NCBI GenBank assembly: GCA_023425865.1
Contig: JAFABV010000008.1
Coordinates: forward strand, 7,976-71,975
DNA length: 64,000 bases
Source of the DNA: Bacteroidota bacterium
GTDB taxonomy: Bacteria; Bacteroidota; Bacteroidia; Bacteroidales; Bacteroidaceae
Direction of reading: 5' to 3'
Both the position numbers and the translations under genes were made by a program. Shown here in pieces: positions 38,064 to 47,614 of this stretch (position 1 is the first letter of the stretch; each line of letters starts with the position of its first letter). The notes beneath the pieces were generated by a model that saw only the letters and a program-made list of their open reading frames with translations, did not search any database and was not told the origin of the DNA.

Positions 38064-39311
38064 ATGAAGGAATTTGTGATTTCTGACGCCAAGGCAGAGA
38101 CTGCCGTGCTCGTGGGTCTCATCACTCCGCAGCAGGACGAGGCCAAGACGAAAGAATATCTCGACGAGCTGGAGTTTCTGGCCGACACCGCCGGTGCCGT
38201 CACCGTGAAGCGCTTCACCCAGCGTGCCGCCGGTCCAAGCAGCGTGACCTACGTGGGTAAAGGCAAGCTCGAAGAAATCAGACAATATATACAGGCTGAG
38301 GAAGACGAAGAGCGCGAGGTGGGTATGGTGATCTTCGACGACGAACTGTCGGCCAAACAGATGCGCAACATCGAGAATGAACTTAAGGTAAAGATACTCG
38401 ACCGCACATCGCTCATCCTCGACATCTTTGCCATGCGCGCGCAGACGGCCAATGCCAAGACACAGGTGGAACTGGCCCAATACCGTTACATGCTGCCCCG
38501 CCTGCAGCGCCTGTGGACGCACCTTGAGCGCCAGGGTGGCGGTTCGGGCTCGGGTGGCGGAAAAGGTTCGGTGGGACTGCGTGGCCCGGGTGAGACCCAA
38601 CTCGAGTTGGACCGCCGTATCATTCTGCAGCGCATCACCTTGTTGAAACAGCGCTTGGAAGAAATCGACAAGCAGAAGACCACCCAGCGCAAGAACCGCG
38701 GACGCCTCATCCGTGTGGCGTTGGTGGGGTATACCAACGTGGGCAAGTCGACCATCATGAACCTGCTGGCCAAGAGCGAGGTATTTGCCGAAAACAAGCT
38801 TTTCGCCACTTTAGACACCACCGTACGCAAACTCACCATCGAAAACCTTCCCTTCTTGCTGGCCGACACGGTAGGATTCATCCGCAAATTGCCCACCGAC
38901 CTGGTAGACTCGTTTAAGTCGACACTCGACGAGGTGCGCGAGGCCGACCTGCTGCTGCACGTGGTAGACATATCGCACCCCGACTTTGAAGAGCAGATAG
39001 CGGTGGTAAACCAGACCCTGGCCGACTTAGGCTGTGCCGACAAGCCCTCGATGATTATCTTTAACAAGATAGACAACTACCACTGGATAGAAAAGGAACC
39101 CGATGACCTGACACCGGAGACGCGCGAAAACATGACGCTCGACGAACTGAAAAAGACATGGATGGCGCGCCTGCACGACAACTGCCTCTTTATCTCGGCC
39201 AAAGAGAAGGAGAATGTGGATGAGTTTCGCGACGTGCTCTACCGCAAGGTACGCGAACAGCATGTGCAGAAATATCCTTACAACGACTTCCTCTACCCTG
39301 TGGAGGAGTGA
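38064..39311 (+). CDS. hflX: Ribosome-associated GTPase HflX
   Basis: 415 residues. The N-terminal HflX domain (FVISDAKAETAVLVGLITP) is followed by a linker coil and the GTPase domain: G1 GYTNVGKSTIMN, G3 DTVGFI, G4 NKID. A Gly/Ser-rich patch (GGGSGSGGGKGSVG) precedes GPGETQLELDRR. HflX splits or rescues stalled ribosomes under stress. Family length; start supported by the promoter at 38035. Confidence 0.96.
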   Translation: MKEFVISDAKAETAVLVGLITPQQDEAKTKEYLDELEFLADTAGAVTVKRFTQRAAGPSSVTYVGKGKLEEIRQYIQAEEDEEREVGMVIFDDELSAKQMRNIENELKVKILDRTSLILDIFAMRAQTANAKTQVELAQYRYMLPRLQRLWTHLERQGGGSGSGGGKGSVGLRGPGETQLELDRRIILQRITLLKQRLEEIDKQKTTQRKNRGRLIRVALVGYTNVGKSTIMNLLAKSEVFAENKLFATLDTTVRKLTIENLPFLLADTVGFIRKLPTDLVDSFKSTLDEVREADLLLHVVDISHPDFEEQIAVVNQTLADLGCADKPSMIIFNKIDNYHWIEKEPDDLTPETRENMTLDELKKTWMARLHDNCLFISAKEKENVDEFRDVLYRKVREQHVQKYPYNDFLYPVEE

Positions 39312-39322
39312 GGGGCGGGTTC

Positions 39323-39478
39323 GTTTGCTGGTGGGTTGGTGGGCTGGTTATCAGGCAAAGTGATAGCCAGCAAGCAGCAAGCAGCAAGGCATGCACCAAC
39401 TATACAAACCAACAAACAAAACCCACCAGCCCACCCACCAACAAACCTACACACCGACACACCAACACACCAACACAC
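39323..39478. repeat. Low-complexity inverted segment before the DUF4954 gene
   Basis: A G/T-rich strand (TTTGCTGGTGGGTTGGTGGG) at 39323-39350 is mirrored by a C/A-rich inverse at about 39418-39447, with CAAGCAG repeats between and an ACCAACAC run up to the ATG. It could form a hairpin over the start of the next gene. Confidence 0.6.
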
Positions 39479-41332
39479 ATGGAATACAGAAAACTCACCG
39501 AAGAAGAGATCGGAACGCTCGAAGACCGCAACTGCTGGGCCGAAGACTGGGGGAACATTAACGTTACCGACGACTTCCGCCCCAACTATATGCACCGCGT
39601 GATGCTCTATGGCGAAGTGAATATTGGCGCTTTCGACAAAAACATCGAAGTGTCGAAAGATTTCCTGAAACACACCGGCATCCACAACGCCACCCTGCGC
39701 AACGTGACCATCGGCGACAACTGTCTGATAGAGAATGTGGGCAATTACATCAACAACTACACCATCGGTGACGACTGCTACATCTCTAACATCTCAACCA
39801 TTGAAACCACAGAGGGAGCCACTTACGGCGAGGGCAACCTCATCTCGGTGCTCAACGAGGTGGGCGATGGCAACTTGGTGATTTTCAGCGAACTCAACAG
39901 TCAGGTGGCAGCCTTCATGGTGAAGCACTTCCACGACCGCGAACTCAAAGACGTCATCCGCCGTCTCATCCGCGAAAATATCGAGGCCACCGTCCCCGAC
40001 CGCGGCACCATCGGCAACGGCGTGAAAATTGTCAACACCAAGGAGATCAGCAACTCGGTGATAGGCGACGGCTGCGAGATCAACGGCGCGGCACGCCTGA
40101 GCGACACCACCATCGTGTGCTCGCCCGATGCCAGCGTGTATATCGGCACGGGAGTAATCTGCGAGAACAGCATCATCAGCGACGGCTCGTCGATCATCAA
40201 CTCGGTGAAGATGCAAGACTGCTTTGTGGGCGAGGCCTGCCACATCAGCAACGGTTTCACGGCCTCGGCCAGCGTATTCTTTGCCAACAGCTATATGAGC
40301 AATGGTGAGGCGTGTGCCGCATTCTGCGGTCCCTTTACCGCCAGCCACCACAAGAGCTCGCTGCTCATCGGCGCGCAGTTCAGTTTTTACAACGCAGGGT
40401 CGGCCACCAACTTCTCCAACCATGCCTACAAGATGGGCCCCATGCACTGGGGAACCTTGGAGCGTGGCACCAAAACCGCCTCTGGCGCCTACCTGCTCAT
40501 GCCTGCCACCATCGGTACATTCAGCGTGTGCTTTGGCAAGCTGATGCATCACCCCAACACCCGCAACCTGCCATTCTCCTACCTCAGCGCCTACGGCGAC
40601 ACCATGTATCTGTCGCCCGGACGCAATATCACCACCGTGGGCCTGTACCGCGACATCAGCAAATGGCCCAAACGCGACGTGCGCCCCACCCGCTCGCAGA
40701 AAAGCATCGTGAACTTCGACTGGCTGTCGCCATTTTCAGTGGGCGAGATCATCAAGGGAAAGAAGATACTCGAAGACCTCCGCGACGCGTCGGGCGAAGA
40801 CGTGATGAGCTACAACTTTCACGACTACGTCATCAATGGCCCGTCGCTGCAGAAAGGCATCAAATACTACGACATTGCCCTGCGCATCTATATGGGTGCT
40901 GTGCTCAAGCGTGTACAGAAGAATGACCCCTCGCTCACGCCGCCCACCACAGACATCGGCAAGGGCGAATGGAACGACATCTCCGGATTGCTACTGCCCG
41001 CAAGCGAGGAGCAGCGCATGATCGACGACATCAAGGACGGCACGCTCGACACCATCGATGCCATCATCGAGCGGTTTAGAGACATCAACAGCCACTACCG
41101 CGAGTATCAGTGGGCATGGACCTACCAGATGATACTCGACTACTACAATCTCGAAGAGCTGACCTTTGCCGACGCTGCCCGCGTGCGCGAGGATTATGTA
41201 GCCGCCCGCCGGACATGGATTGCCGAGATACGCAAAGACGCAGAGAAAGAGTATCGCATGGGCGACGTGGAGGAAGAGGTGTTCCAGAACTTCATCCACA
41301 GCCTCGACCACGAGATCGACTTCGAGAACTGA
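39479..41332 (+). CDS. DUF4954 family protein with left-handed beta-helix
   Basis: A 617-residue cytoplasmic protein (no signal peptide). Residues about 55-330 carry many hexapeptide-like repeats (IGDNCLIENV, IGDDCYISNI, IGDGCEINGA), so a left-handed beta-helix like that of UDP-sugar acyl/uridylyltransferases is predicted. The C-terminal third is helical, including WAWTYQMILDYYNLEELT. No catalytic residues or biochemical role are recognised. MEYRKLTEEEI is taken as the start because upstream codons encode low-complexity Thr/Pro/Asn. It may be co-transcribed with hflX. Confidence 0.85.
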   Translation: MEYRKLTEEEIGTLEDRNCWAEDWGNINVTDDFRPNYMHRVMLYGEVNIGAFDKNIEVSKDFLKHTGIHNATLRNVTIGDNCLIENVGNYINNYTIGDDCYISNISTIETTEGATYGEGNLISVLNEVGDGNLVIFSELNSQVAAFMVKHFHDRELKDVIRRLIRENIEATVPDRGTIGNGVKIVNTKEISNSVIGDGCEINGAARLSDTTIVCSPDASVYIGTGVICENSIISDGSSIINSVKMQDCFVGEACHISNGFTASASVFFANSYMSNGEACAAFCGPFTASHHKSSLLIGAQFSFYNAGSATNFSNHAYKMGPMHWGTLERGTKTASGAYLLMPATIGTFSVCFGKLMHHPNTRNLPFSYLSAYGDTMYLSPGRNITTVGLYRDISKWPKRDVRPTRSQKSIVNFDWLSPFSVGEIIKGKKILEDLRDASGEDVMSYNFHDYVINGPSLQKGIKYYDIALRIYMGAVLKRVQKNDPSLTPPTTDIGKGEWNDISGLLLPASEEQRMIDDIKDGTLDTIDAIIERFRDINSHYREYQWAWTYQMILDYYNLEELTFADAARVREDYVAARRTWIAEIRKDAEKEYRMGDVEEEVFQNFIHSLDHEIDFEN

Positions 41333-41394
41333 CCATTCCAATTATCGCCATCCACCTCTCTCCGGGGGCTGGCTGACAACTAAACGATTGTAGC

Positions 41395-44304
41395 ATGAAA
41401 CTCAGAATGCTGACTGCCGCCATTGCCGCGGCCTTGACCACAAGCCTGTATGCGCAGGCTTACCAGTACACCACCGTACCTGGCGACCCCATGCAAAGCC
41501 GTATCTACACGCTCGACAATGGGCTGAAAGTGTATCTCTCTGTAAACAAGGAGAAACCGCGCATCCAGACTTACATTGCCGTGCGCACGGGCTCGCGCAA
41601 CGACCCGGCCGAGACCACAGGTTTGGCGCACTATCTGGAGCACATCATGTTTAAGGGCACCAACACTTTCGGCACCAGCGACTATGCCGCCGAGCGCCCC
41701 TTCCTCGACGACATCACCGCCCGCTATGAGGCCTACCGCAAGCTCACCGACCCGCAGGCCCGCAAACAGGCATACCACGAAATCGACTCGGTGTCGCAGC
41801 TCGCCGCCCGATACAACATCCCCAACGAGTACGACAAGCTGATGGCCTCTATCGGCGCCGAGGGTACCAATGCCTATACGTCGAACGACGTGACGTGCTA
41901 TGTGGAAGATATTCCTGCCAACGAAGTAGACACCTGGGCAAAGGTGCAGGCCGAGCGCTTCCAAAACATGGTGGTACGCGGTTTCCATACCGAGCTGGAG
42001 TCGGTGTACGAGGAGTTTAACATCGGTCTGGCGCAAGACAACCGAAAGATGTGGGCTGCCCTCAACAAGAAACTCTTCCCCACCCACCCCTACGGCACGC
42101 AGACCACCATCGGCACGCAGGAGCATCTCAAGAATCCGTCGATAGTCAACATCCTCAATTACTATCATCGCTACTATGTGCCCAACAACGTGGCCATCTG
42201 CATGGCGGGCGACTTTGACCCCGACCAGGTCATCGCCATCATCGACAAATATTTCAAGCACTGGAAGAAGAGCGACAACCTCTCGCGCCCGGAGTATGCG
42301 CCGCTGCCTCCGCTCACGGCACCTGTCGACACGACGGTGGTGGGCCAGGAGGCCGAATACGCGATGTTGGGCTGGCGCATGCCCGCCGCTGCCAGCGCGC
42401 AGGCCGACACGCTGACGGTGATAGCCGAACTGCTGGCCAATGGCAAGGCAGGACTCTTTGACACCAACCTCAACCTGCCGATGAAGGTTCAGTGGGCAGG
42501 AGCCTTCTATGAGGGTATGACCGACTATGGCCAGTTCGACATTCAGGTGCAGCCCAAGCAGGGACAGAGCCTTGAGGAGGCCAAGGCACTGGTTCTCGCC
42601 GAGGTGGAGAAACTCAAGAGGGGCGAATTTGCCGACGACCTGCTGCCCTCGGTTGTCAACAACATGAAGCGCAGCTACTATGAGTCGCTGCGCAGCAACG
42701 CAGACCGTGCCGACAAATTTGTCACGGCATTCATCAACGGACAGAAATGGGAGGACCAGGTACATGCGCTCGACCGTATCTCGGCCATGACCAAGACACA
42801 GGTGGTGGCCTTCGCCAACAAGCACCTGCTCAACAACTATGTGACGGTGTACAAGCGGCAGGGTACCGACACCACCGTTCACAAGATAGAAAAGCCGGCC
42901 ATTACGCCCATCCCCACCAACAACGACAAGCAGAGCGATTTTCTCAAGCGGGCCATAGCCGTGAAGTCTGAACCCATTCAGCCGCGATTCATCGACTTCG
43001 GCACCGACTTGGTGAAGAAAGACCTCGACAGCAATACCCGCATGCTGTATAAGCAGGACGCCACCGACAAGCTGTTCGACCTGGCTATCGACTTCCCCGT
43101 TGGCCATGAGCAGTACAATGGCCTGCCGGTGGCTCAAGAGCTCATGGAGTACGCCGGCACCGACAAGCGTAGTGCCAATGACTTGAAAAAAGACTTCTAC
43201 CGGTTGGGGTGCGACTTCTCGGTGAGGGTGTATACCGACCATACACGGCTCACCGTCAGCGGACTGGCCGAAAACATGCCGCAGGCAGTGGGCCTGGCCA
43301 CAGCGCTCATGAGCAAAGCCCAAATCAGCGCTGCCGATTACAAGAATGTTGTTGAGCTGATCTTGAAAGACCGTGATGACGCCAAGAAGAATCAGCGCAA
43401 AAACTTCTCGGCCTTGCAGAGTTACGGCGTGTACGGCAGTTTCAGCCCGATGCGCAACACCATGTCTGCCCAGCAGCTCAAAGGCACCGATGGCAACAGC
43501 GTGCTGGCACTCCTGCGCAACCTGCGCGCCAACTATCCCGCCACGGTGATGTATTACGGTCCCGCGAACGAGAAAGACGTGGCAACACTGGTGAAGAAAG
43601 TTTACCCACGACGCAAGGGTGACAAGATGCCGGCGCCCTCGCTTGCCACTTACCAAACGCAGCCCACACGCACCAATGAGGTGTGGCTTGCGCCCTACGA
43701 TGCCAAGAATATCTACATGGTGCAATATCACGATGAGAACAGAAGCTGGACTCCCGAAAACGCGCCCATCAACGCCCTCTTCAACGAGTATTTCGGCGGA
43801 GGCATGAACACCATCGTATTCCAGGAACTGCGTGAGGCACGCGGACTGGCCTATTCTGCCTCAGCCTGCTACCATGAGCCTTACCGCAAGCAGGACAAGG
43901 AAAGTTTCAACACCTATATCATCACCCAGAGCGACAAGATGATGGACTGCATCAACGAGTTCAACCACTTGCTCGACAGTATGCCCGTGCGCCCTGCCGC
44001 CTTCGACCTGGCCAAACAAAGTCTCACCAAGAGCTTGGCCACGGCACGCACCACACGCTTCGCGGTGCTCAACGCCTATATGAGCGCACAGCAGATGGGC
44101 CTCGACTACGACATCAACCGCACCATCTACGACAAGATTCCTTCGCTCACGCTGAGCGACCTCGAAGCCTTTGCCCGCGACCGCATCGCCAACAGGCCCT
44201 ACCGTTACCTCATACTGGGCGACGAGAACAACCTCGACCTGAAGAGTCTGGAGAAGATTGCGCCCATACGCCGCGTCACCACCGAGGAGATCTTCGGCTA
44301 TTAA
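41395..44304 (+). CDS. Exported M16 family zinc metallopeptidase
   Basis: 969 residues with a signal peptide (residues 1-20). The inverted zinc motif HYLEH is at 79-83 (GLAHYLEHIMFKGT). Two M16 halves are present on one chain; the second half retains the LREARGLAYSA arginine/tyrosine motif but no zinc site, as expected. It resembles pitrilysin/insulinase-like periplasmic peptidases that degrade peptides in a closed chamber. The gene stands between DUF4954 and fumarase. Confidence 0.92.
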   Translation: MKLRMLTAAIAAALTTSLYAQAYQYTTVPGDPMQSRIYTLDNGLKVYLSVNKEKPRIQTYIAVRTGSRNDPAETTGLAHYLEHIMFKGTNTFGTSDYAAERPFLDDITARYEAYRKLTDPQARKQAYHEIDSVSQLAARYNIPNEYDKLMASIGAEGTNAYTSNDVTCYVEDIPANEVDTWAKVQAERFQNMVVRGFHTELESVYEEFNIGLAQDNRKMWAALNKKLFPTHPYGTQTTIGTQEHLKNPSIVNILNYYHRYYVPNNVAICMAGDFDPDQVIAIIDKYFKHWKKSDNLSRPEYAPLPPLTAPVDTTVVGQEAEYAMLGWRMPAAASAQADTLTVIAELLANGKAGLFDTNLNLPMKVQWAGAFYEGMTDYGQFDIQVQPKQGQSLEEAKALVLAEVEKLKRGEFADDLLPSVVNNMKRSYYESLRSNADRADKFVTAFINGQKWEDQVHALDRISAMTKTQVVAFANKHLLNNYVTVYKRQGTDTTVHKIEKPAITPIPTNNDKQSDFLKRAIAVKSEPIQPRFIDFGTDLVKKDLDSNTRMLYKQDATDKLFDLAIDFPVGHEQYNGLPVAQELMEYAGTDKRSANDLKKDFYRLGCDFSVRVYTDHTRLTVSGLAENMPQAVGLATALMSKAQISAADYKNVVELILKDRDDAKKNQRKNFSALQSYGVYGSFSPMRNTMSAQQLKGTDGNSVLALLRNLRANYPATVMYYGPANEKDVATLVKKVYPRRKGDKMPAPSLATYQTQPTRTNEVWLAPYDAKNIYMVQYHDENRSWTPENAPINALFNEYFGGGMNTIVFQELREARGLAYSASACYHEPYRKQDKESFNTYIITQSDKMMDCINEFNHLLDSMPVRPAAFDLAKQSLTKSLATARTTRFAVLNAYMSAQQMGLDYDINRTIYDKIPSLTLSDLEAFARDRIANRPYRYLILGDENNLDLKSLEKIAPIRRVTTEEIFGY

Positions 44305-44396
44305 GCCGCGGGAGACGGCATGGCGCTTAACCAACACATAGCGGGAGACCGACATCATCTGTACAAAAGCATTATTCTAACATAACATCAACAACT

Positions 44397-46052
44397 ATGG
44401 CAAAACCAGTAGAATTCAAGTACGCCCCCATGTTTCAGGTGGGCAAAGACGACACTGAGTATCGACTGCTGTCCAAAGACGGTATCAGCACAGCCGAGTT
44501 TGAGGGCAAGGAAATCCTCAAGGTAACTCCCGAGGCACTCACCTTACTCGCCCAGCAGGCATTCCACGACTGCGAGTTCTTGCTCCGTCGTAAGCACAAC
44601 GAACAGGTGGCCGCTATCCTGAGCGACCCCGAAGCTTCTGAAAACGACAAATACGTAGCCCTGCAGTTCTTGCGCAATGCCGAGACGGCTGCCAAGGGCG
44701 TGTTGCCTTTCTGCCAGGACACGGGCACCGCCATCATCCACGGCGAGAAGGGACAACAGGTTTGGACCGGCTTCGACGATGAAGAGGCATTGAGCCGCGG
44801 CGTATTCAACACGTTTACCGGCGAGAACCTGCGCTATTCGCAGAACGCACCGCTCAACATGTACGACGAGGTAAACACCAAGTGCAACCTTCCCGCACAG
44901 ATTGACATCGAGGCCACCGAGGGAGCTGAGTATCGCTTCGTGATGGTAGCCAAAGGTGGCGGTTCGGCCAACAAGACCTACTTCTACCCCATGACCAAGG
45001 CCACCATCCAGAACGAAGGCACCCTGCTGCCCTTCTTGGTAGAAAAGATGAAGAGCCTTGGCACAGCGGCCTGTCCGCCCTATCACATCGCATTCGTGAT
45101 TGGTGGCACCAGCGCCGAGAAGAATCTGCTCACCGTAAAGCTCGCCTCCATCAAATACTACGACAACCTGCCCACAACCGGCGATGAGACAGGACGTGCC
45201 TTCCGCGACATCGACCTGGAGCAGAAACTGCTCGTCGAGGCGCAGAAAATTGGCTTGGGCGCGCAGTTTGGTGGCAAATACCTTGCCCACGACATCCGCG
45301 TCATCCGTCTGCCGCGTCACGGTGCCAGCTGCCCCATCGGCATGGGCGTGAGCTGCTCGGCCGACCGTAACATCAAGGCCAAGATCAACCGCGACGGTAT
45401 CTGGATTGAGCAGATGGACGAGAATCCCTCAGAGCTGATTCCTGAGCAGTATCGCAAGCCGGGCGAAGGGGCCAAGGGCGTAGAGATCGACCTCGAGCAG
45501 GGCATCGATGCCGTACGCGCCGAACTGTCGAAGTATCCCGTGTCTACTCGCGTGAACCTCAAAGGCACCATCATCGTGGCCCGCGACATTGCCCACGCCA
45601 AACTCAAGGCTCGTCTCGACGCTGGTGAAGACCTGCCCCAGTATTTCAAAGATTATCCTGTGCTCTATGCCGGTCCGGCCAAGACACCCGAGGGCTACCC
45701 CTGCGGTTCGATGGGCCCCACCACGGCCAACCGCATGGACCCTTATGTAGACGAGTTCCAGGAGCATGGCGCGTCATTGGTGATGATTGCCAAAGGCAAC
45801 CGCACGCAGGCCGTGACCGATGCCTGCCAGAAACACGGCGGTTTCTACCTCGGTACCATCGGTGGCGTTGCCGCCGTGCTGTCGCAGAGCAGCATCAAGA
45901 GCATTGAATGCATAGAATATCCGGAGCTGGGCATGGAAGCCATCTGGAAGATTGTGGTGGAAGACTTCCCCGCCTTCATCCTTGTTGACGACAAGGGCCA
46001 CGACTTCTTCAAGGAGCTCAAGCCCTGGACTGCCTGCCCCACACGGAAATAA
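44397..46052 (+). CDS. fum: Fumarate hydratase, class I (iron-sulfur)
   Basis: A 551-residue single-chain enzyme with both the alpha (FumA N-terminal) and beta domains. Conserved marks are LPFCQDTGTAIIHGEKG (a 4Fe-4S cysteine), AACPPYHIAFVIGGTSAEK and YPCGSMGPTTANRMDPYVD. It interconverts fumarate and malate in the branched, largely reductive TCA route of these anaerobes. Class I enzymes are oxygen-sensitive. Followed by a long terminator hairpin. Confidence 0.95.
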   Translation: MAKPVEFKYAPMFQVGKDDTEYRLLSKDGISTAEFEGKEILKVTPEALTLLAQQAFHDCEFLLRRKHNEQVAAILSDPEASENDKYVALQFLRNAETAAKGVLPFCQDTGTAIIHGEKGQQVWTGFDDEEALSRGVFNTFTGENLRYSQNAPLNMYDEVNTKCNLPAQIDIEATEGAEYRFVMVAKGGGSANKTYFYPMTKATIQNEGTLLPFLVEKMKSLGTAACPPYHIAFVIGGTSAEKNLLTVKLASIKYYDNLPTTGDETGRAFRDIDLEQKLLVEAQKIGLGAQFGGKYLAHDIRVIRLPRHGASCPIGMGVSCSADRNIKAKINRDGIWIEQMDENPSELIPEQYRKPGEGAKGVEIDLEQGIDAVRAELSKYPVSTRVNLKGTIIVARDIAHAKLKARLDAGEDLPQYFKDYPVLYAGPAKTPEGYPCGSMGPTTANRMDPYVDEFQEHGASLVMIAKGNRTQAVTDACQKHGGFYLGTIGGVAAVLSQSSIKSIECIEYPELGMEAIWKIVVEDFPAFILVDDKGHDFFKELKPWTACPTRK

Positions 46053-46102
46053 TACGAACGAGACACGCTGTTCTGAACCAAGAATAGAGTGACCCTATAA
46101 AG

Positions 46103-46181
46103 AGGATGTGCCTATATGATATGAGGCCGAAAGTCATCAACCGACATTCGGAACATATCAAACAGGCACATCCTTTTTTTG
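46103..46181 (+). terminator. Long nested terminator hairpin after fumarase
   Basis: Outer stem AGGATGTGCCT (46103-46113) with AGGCACATCCT (46164-46174), inner GATATG/CATATC and CCGAA/TTCGG stems, followed by TTTTTT. Confidence 0.85.
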
Positions 46182-46190
46182 GCCCAACAG

Positions 46191-46261
46191 AATAATCGTG
46201 GACTAAGGCACAAGGGTGTTCCATCGCAGCATGCCGCTATGGAGCATGGCCCACGATTATT
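46191..46261. repeat. Second structured inverted repeat after fumarase
   Basis: AATAATCGTGG (46191-46201) pairs perfectly with CCACGATTATT (46251-46261). An inner TCCAT/ATGGA pair strengthens the fold. Function unknown. Confidence 0.6.
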
Positions 46262-46489
46262 TTACTGAGCCCTACCACCGGCTGGCAATCACACGAAAAC
46301 ACTAAGGGAATGCTCGAGTTCGGGATAAGATTAGCATGCAAACAGTTCCCGGCCGGCTCAGCCACCAACGTCCGCCCCTGTAAGACAGAAAGCTAACACC
46401 TCTCCCGTGTCCACCTTCTTGGCCACGGTGACCACCCCGCACGTCGCCCCATCTCCATGCCTGCGCCTAACCGTTCGCACCCTACAGCC

Positions 46490-46606
46490 CGATAATTCTA
46501 TATGAAACCATCCGATGGTTCTATATAAAACCATCCGATGTTTCTATATAAAACCATACGATGATTCTATATGAAACCATCATATCATTCTATATAGAAT
46601 CATCTA
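46490..46606. repeat. 23-bp tandem repeat array 4 (five units)
   Basis: Units start at 46495, 46518, 46541, 46564 and 46587. The last unit contains TTCTATATAGAA. Same orientation as the other three arrays. Confidence 0.9.
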
Positions 46607-46928
46607 ATGACTTGGGGATTTTCATTTAGCCAACCCGCCCTTGCCATAGGCGCAAAGGGCTGTTGAAACGGCAGCTTTGGGGCTTATAACTGCACCATTT
46701 ATCATGACTAAACCTATGGTTTACGCCTGCTTAATGGGCGGTTTGCGACAGACACCATACTTTACCGGGTGAAATAACCGGGTACGGATTGGTAAACTTG
46801 CTCAAGACGCAATTCATGTACGAGCCGGGATAGCCAAATCGCTGGCTAATGCCACACACTCCATCCACCCCGCCGCGCTGTTCGGCCGTGCCGTTGGCAC
46901 CACCCAGCCACAGCCCGCATGCTCACCG

Positions 46929-47063
46929 AAGTGTGCCAACTGTGCCACTGTGCCACATGGCATTCTGATATACTATATTTGCTGAAACCCCTTTATTTAC
47001 TGACTTTTTACAAAATAGTGCTTCAACTGTGCCATGTGGCACAGTGGCACAGTTGGCACACTT
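46929..47063. repeat. 135-bp element with 34-bp perfect inverted arms
   Basis: Arms 46929-46962 and 47030-47063 are exact reverse complements. Each is built from TGTGCCA heptamers (TGTGCCAAC, TGTGCCAC, TGTGCCACA) and ends in the palindrome TGCCACATGGCA. The 67-bp centre is AT-rich and holds TATATTTG (46974-46981), a -7-like box. No target-site duplication is visible. Confidence 0.9.
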
Positions 47064-47321
47064 TCCTGCTTCCGCCACACCCGCCCCCTCCTTCCTTGCC
47101 AGTTAGCGCAGGTCTATTCCGGCTTGCCCTGCCAGCCAACAGAGCGTCTCTATCTTCAGCCCCTCACCCGAAAGCGACTGTTTGCAAACTAATCTTATGC
47201 CACACTCACGCAAGGGAATAATAGCATCATGCCGCGGAAGACAACATCTACCGTGGATATACAATATATAATAAGGAGAAAGGGATACATGGCAGGTTCA
47301 GATGAGCTGAACGCAATGGAG

Positions 47322-47392
47322 AGCGGAATACGGGAATCGAACCCGCCTCCCAGGCTTGGGAAGCCCGTGCACTACCGATGTGCTAATTCCGC
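47322..47392 (-). tRNA. tRNA-Gly (anticodon CCC)
   Basis: The minus strand folds into a cloverleaf: acceptor GCGGAAT / ATTCCGC, D-arm GCAC..GTGC, anticodon stem CGGGC / GCCTG with loop TTCCCAA, and T-arm GGTTCGATTCC. Discriminator U73 is usual for glycine. The 3' CCA is not encoded. Confidence 0.93.
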
Positions 47393-47427
47393 GGGCAAAA
47401 GCATGGGTGGCAGTCACCACACGCTTT

Positions 47428-47503
<76 letters not shown>

Positions 47504-47513
47504 AATTGTGGTG

Positions 47514-47521
47514 CAAAGGTA
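47514..47521 (-). promoter_or_regulatory. -7 element of the tRNA-Thr/tRNA-Gly unit
   Basis: TACCTTTG on the minus strand, 10 nt upstream of the mature 5' end of tRNA-Thr. Confidence 0.6.
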
Positions 47522-47614
47522 AACTATTTTTCGGAAATACCAAAAATAATCAGTTGTTTTTTCCAATATATTCGGGCATTTCCTTGTTGCCGAGCACCAC
47601 GCTACCCTCTACTT

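Larger units (their letters stand above)
46053..47321. other. 1.27 kb gene-poor region between fumarase and tRNA-Gly
   Basis: No credible protein gene. Contents: two hairpin elements, 23-bp array 4, an unstructured stretch at about 46.62-46.92 kb, and a 135-bp inverted-repeat element at 46929-47063. The longest open frame (46919-47221) simply crosses that element and is Pro/Leu-rich and unlike a protein. Confidence 0.7.

Noticed and set aside
41380..43731. A 783-codon open frame opposite the M16 peptidase
   Set aside because: Antisense shadow of a clear M16 gene; composition is His/Val/Gly-rich and unlike any family.
46919..47221. A 100-codon protein across the 135-bp element
   Set aside because: It reads through both inverted arms, with Cys/His then Pro/Leu low complexity, and has no promoter or homology.
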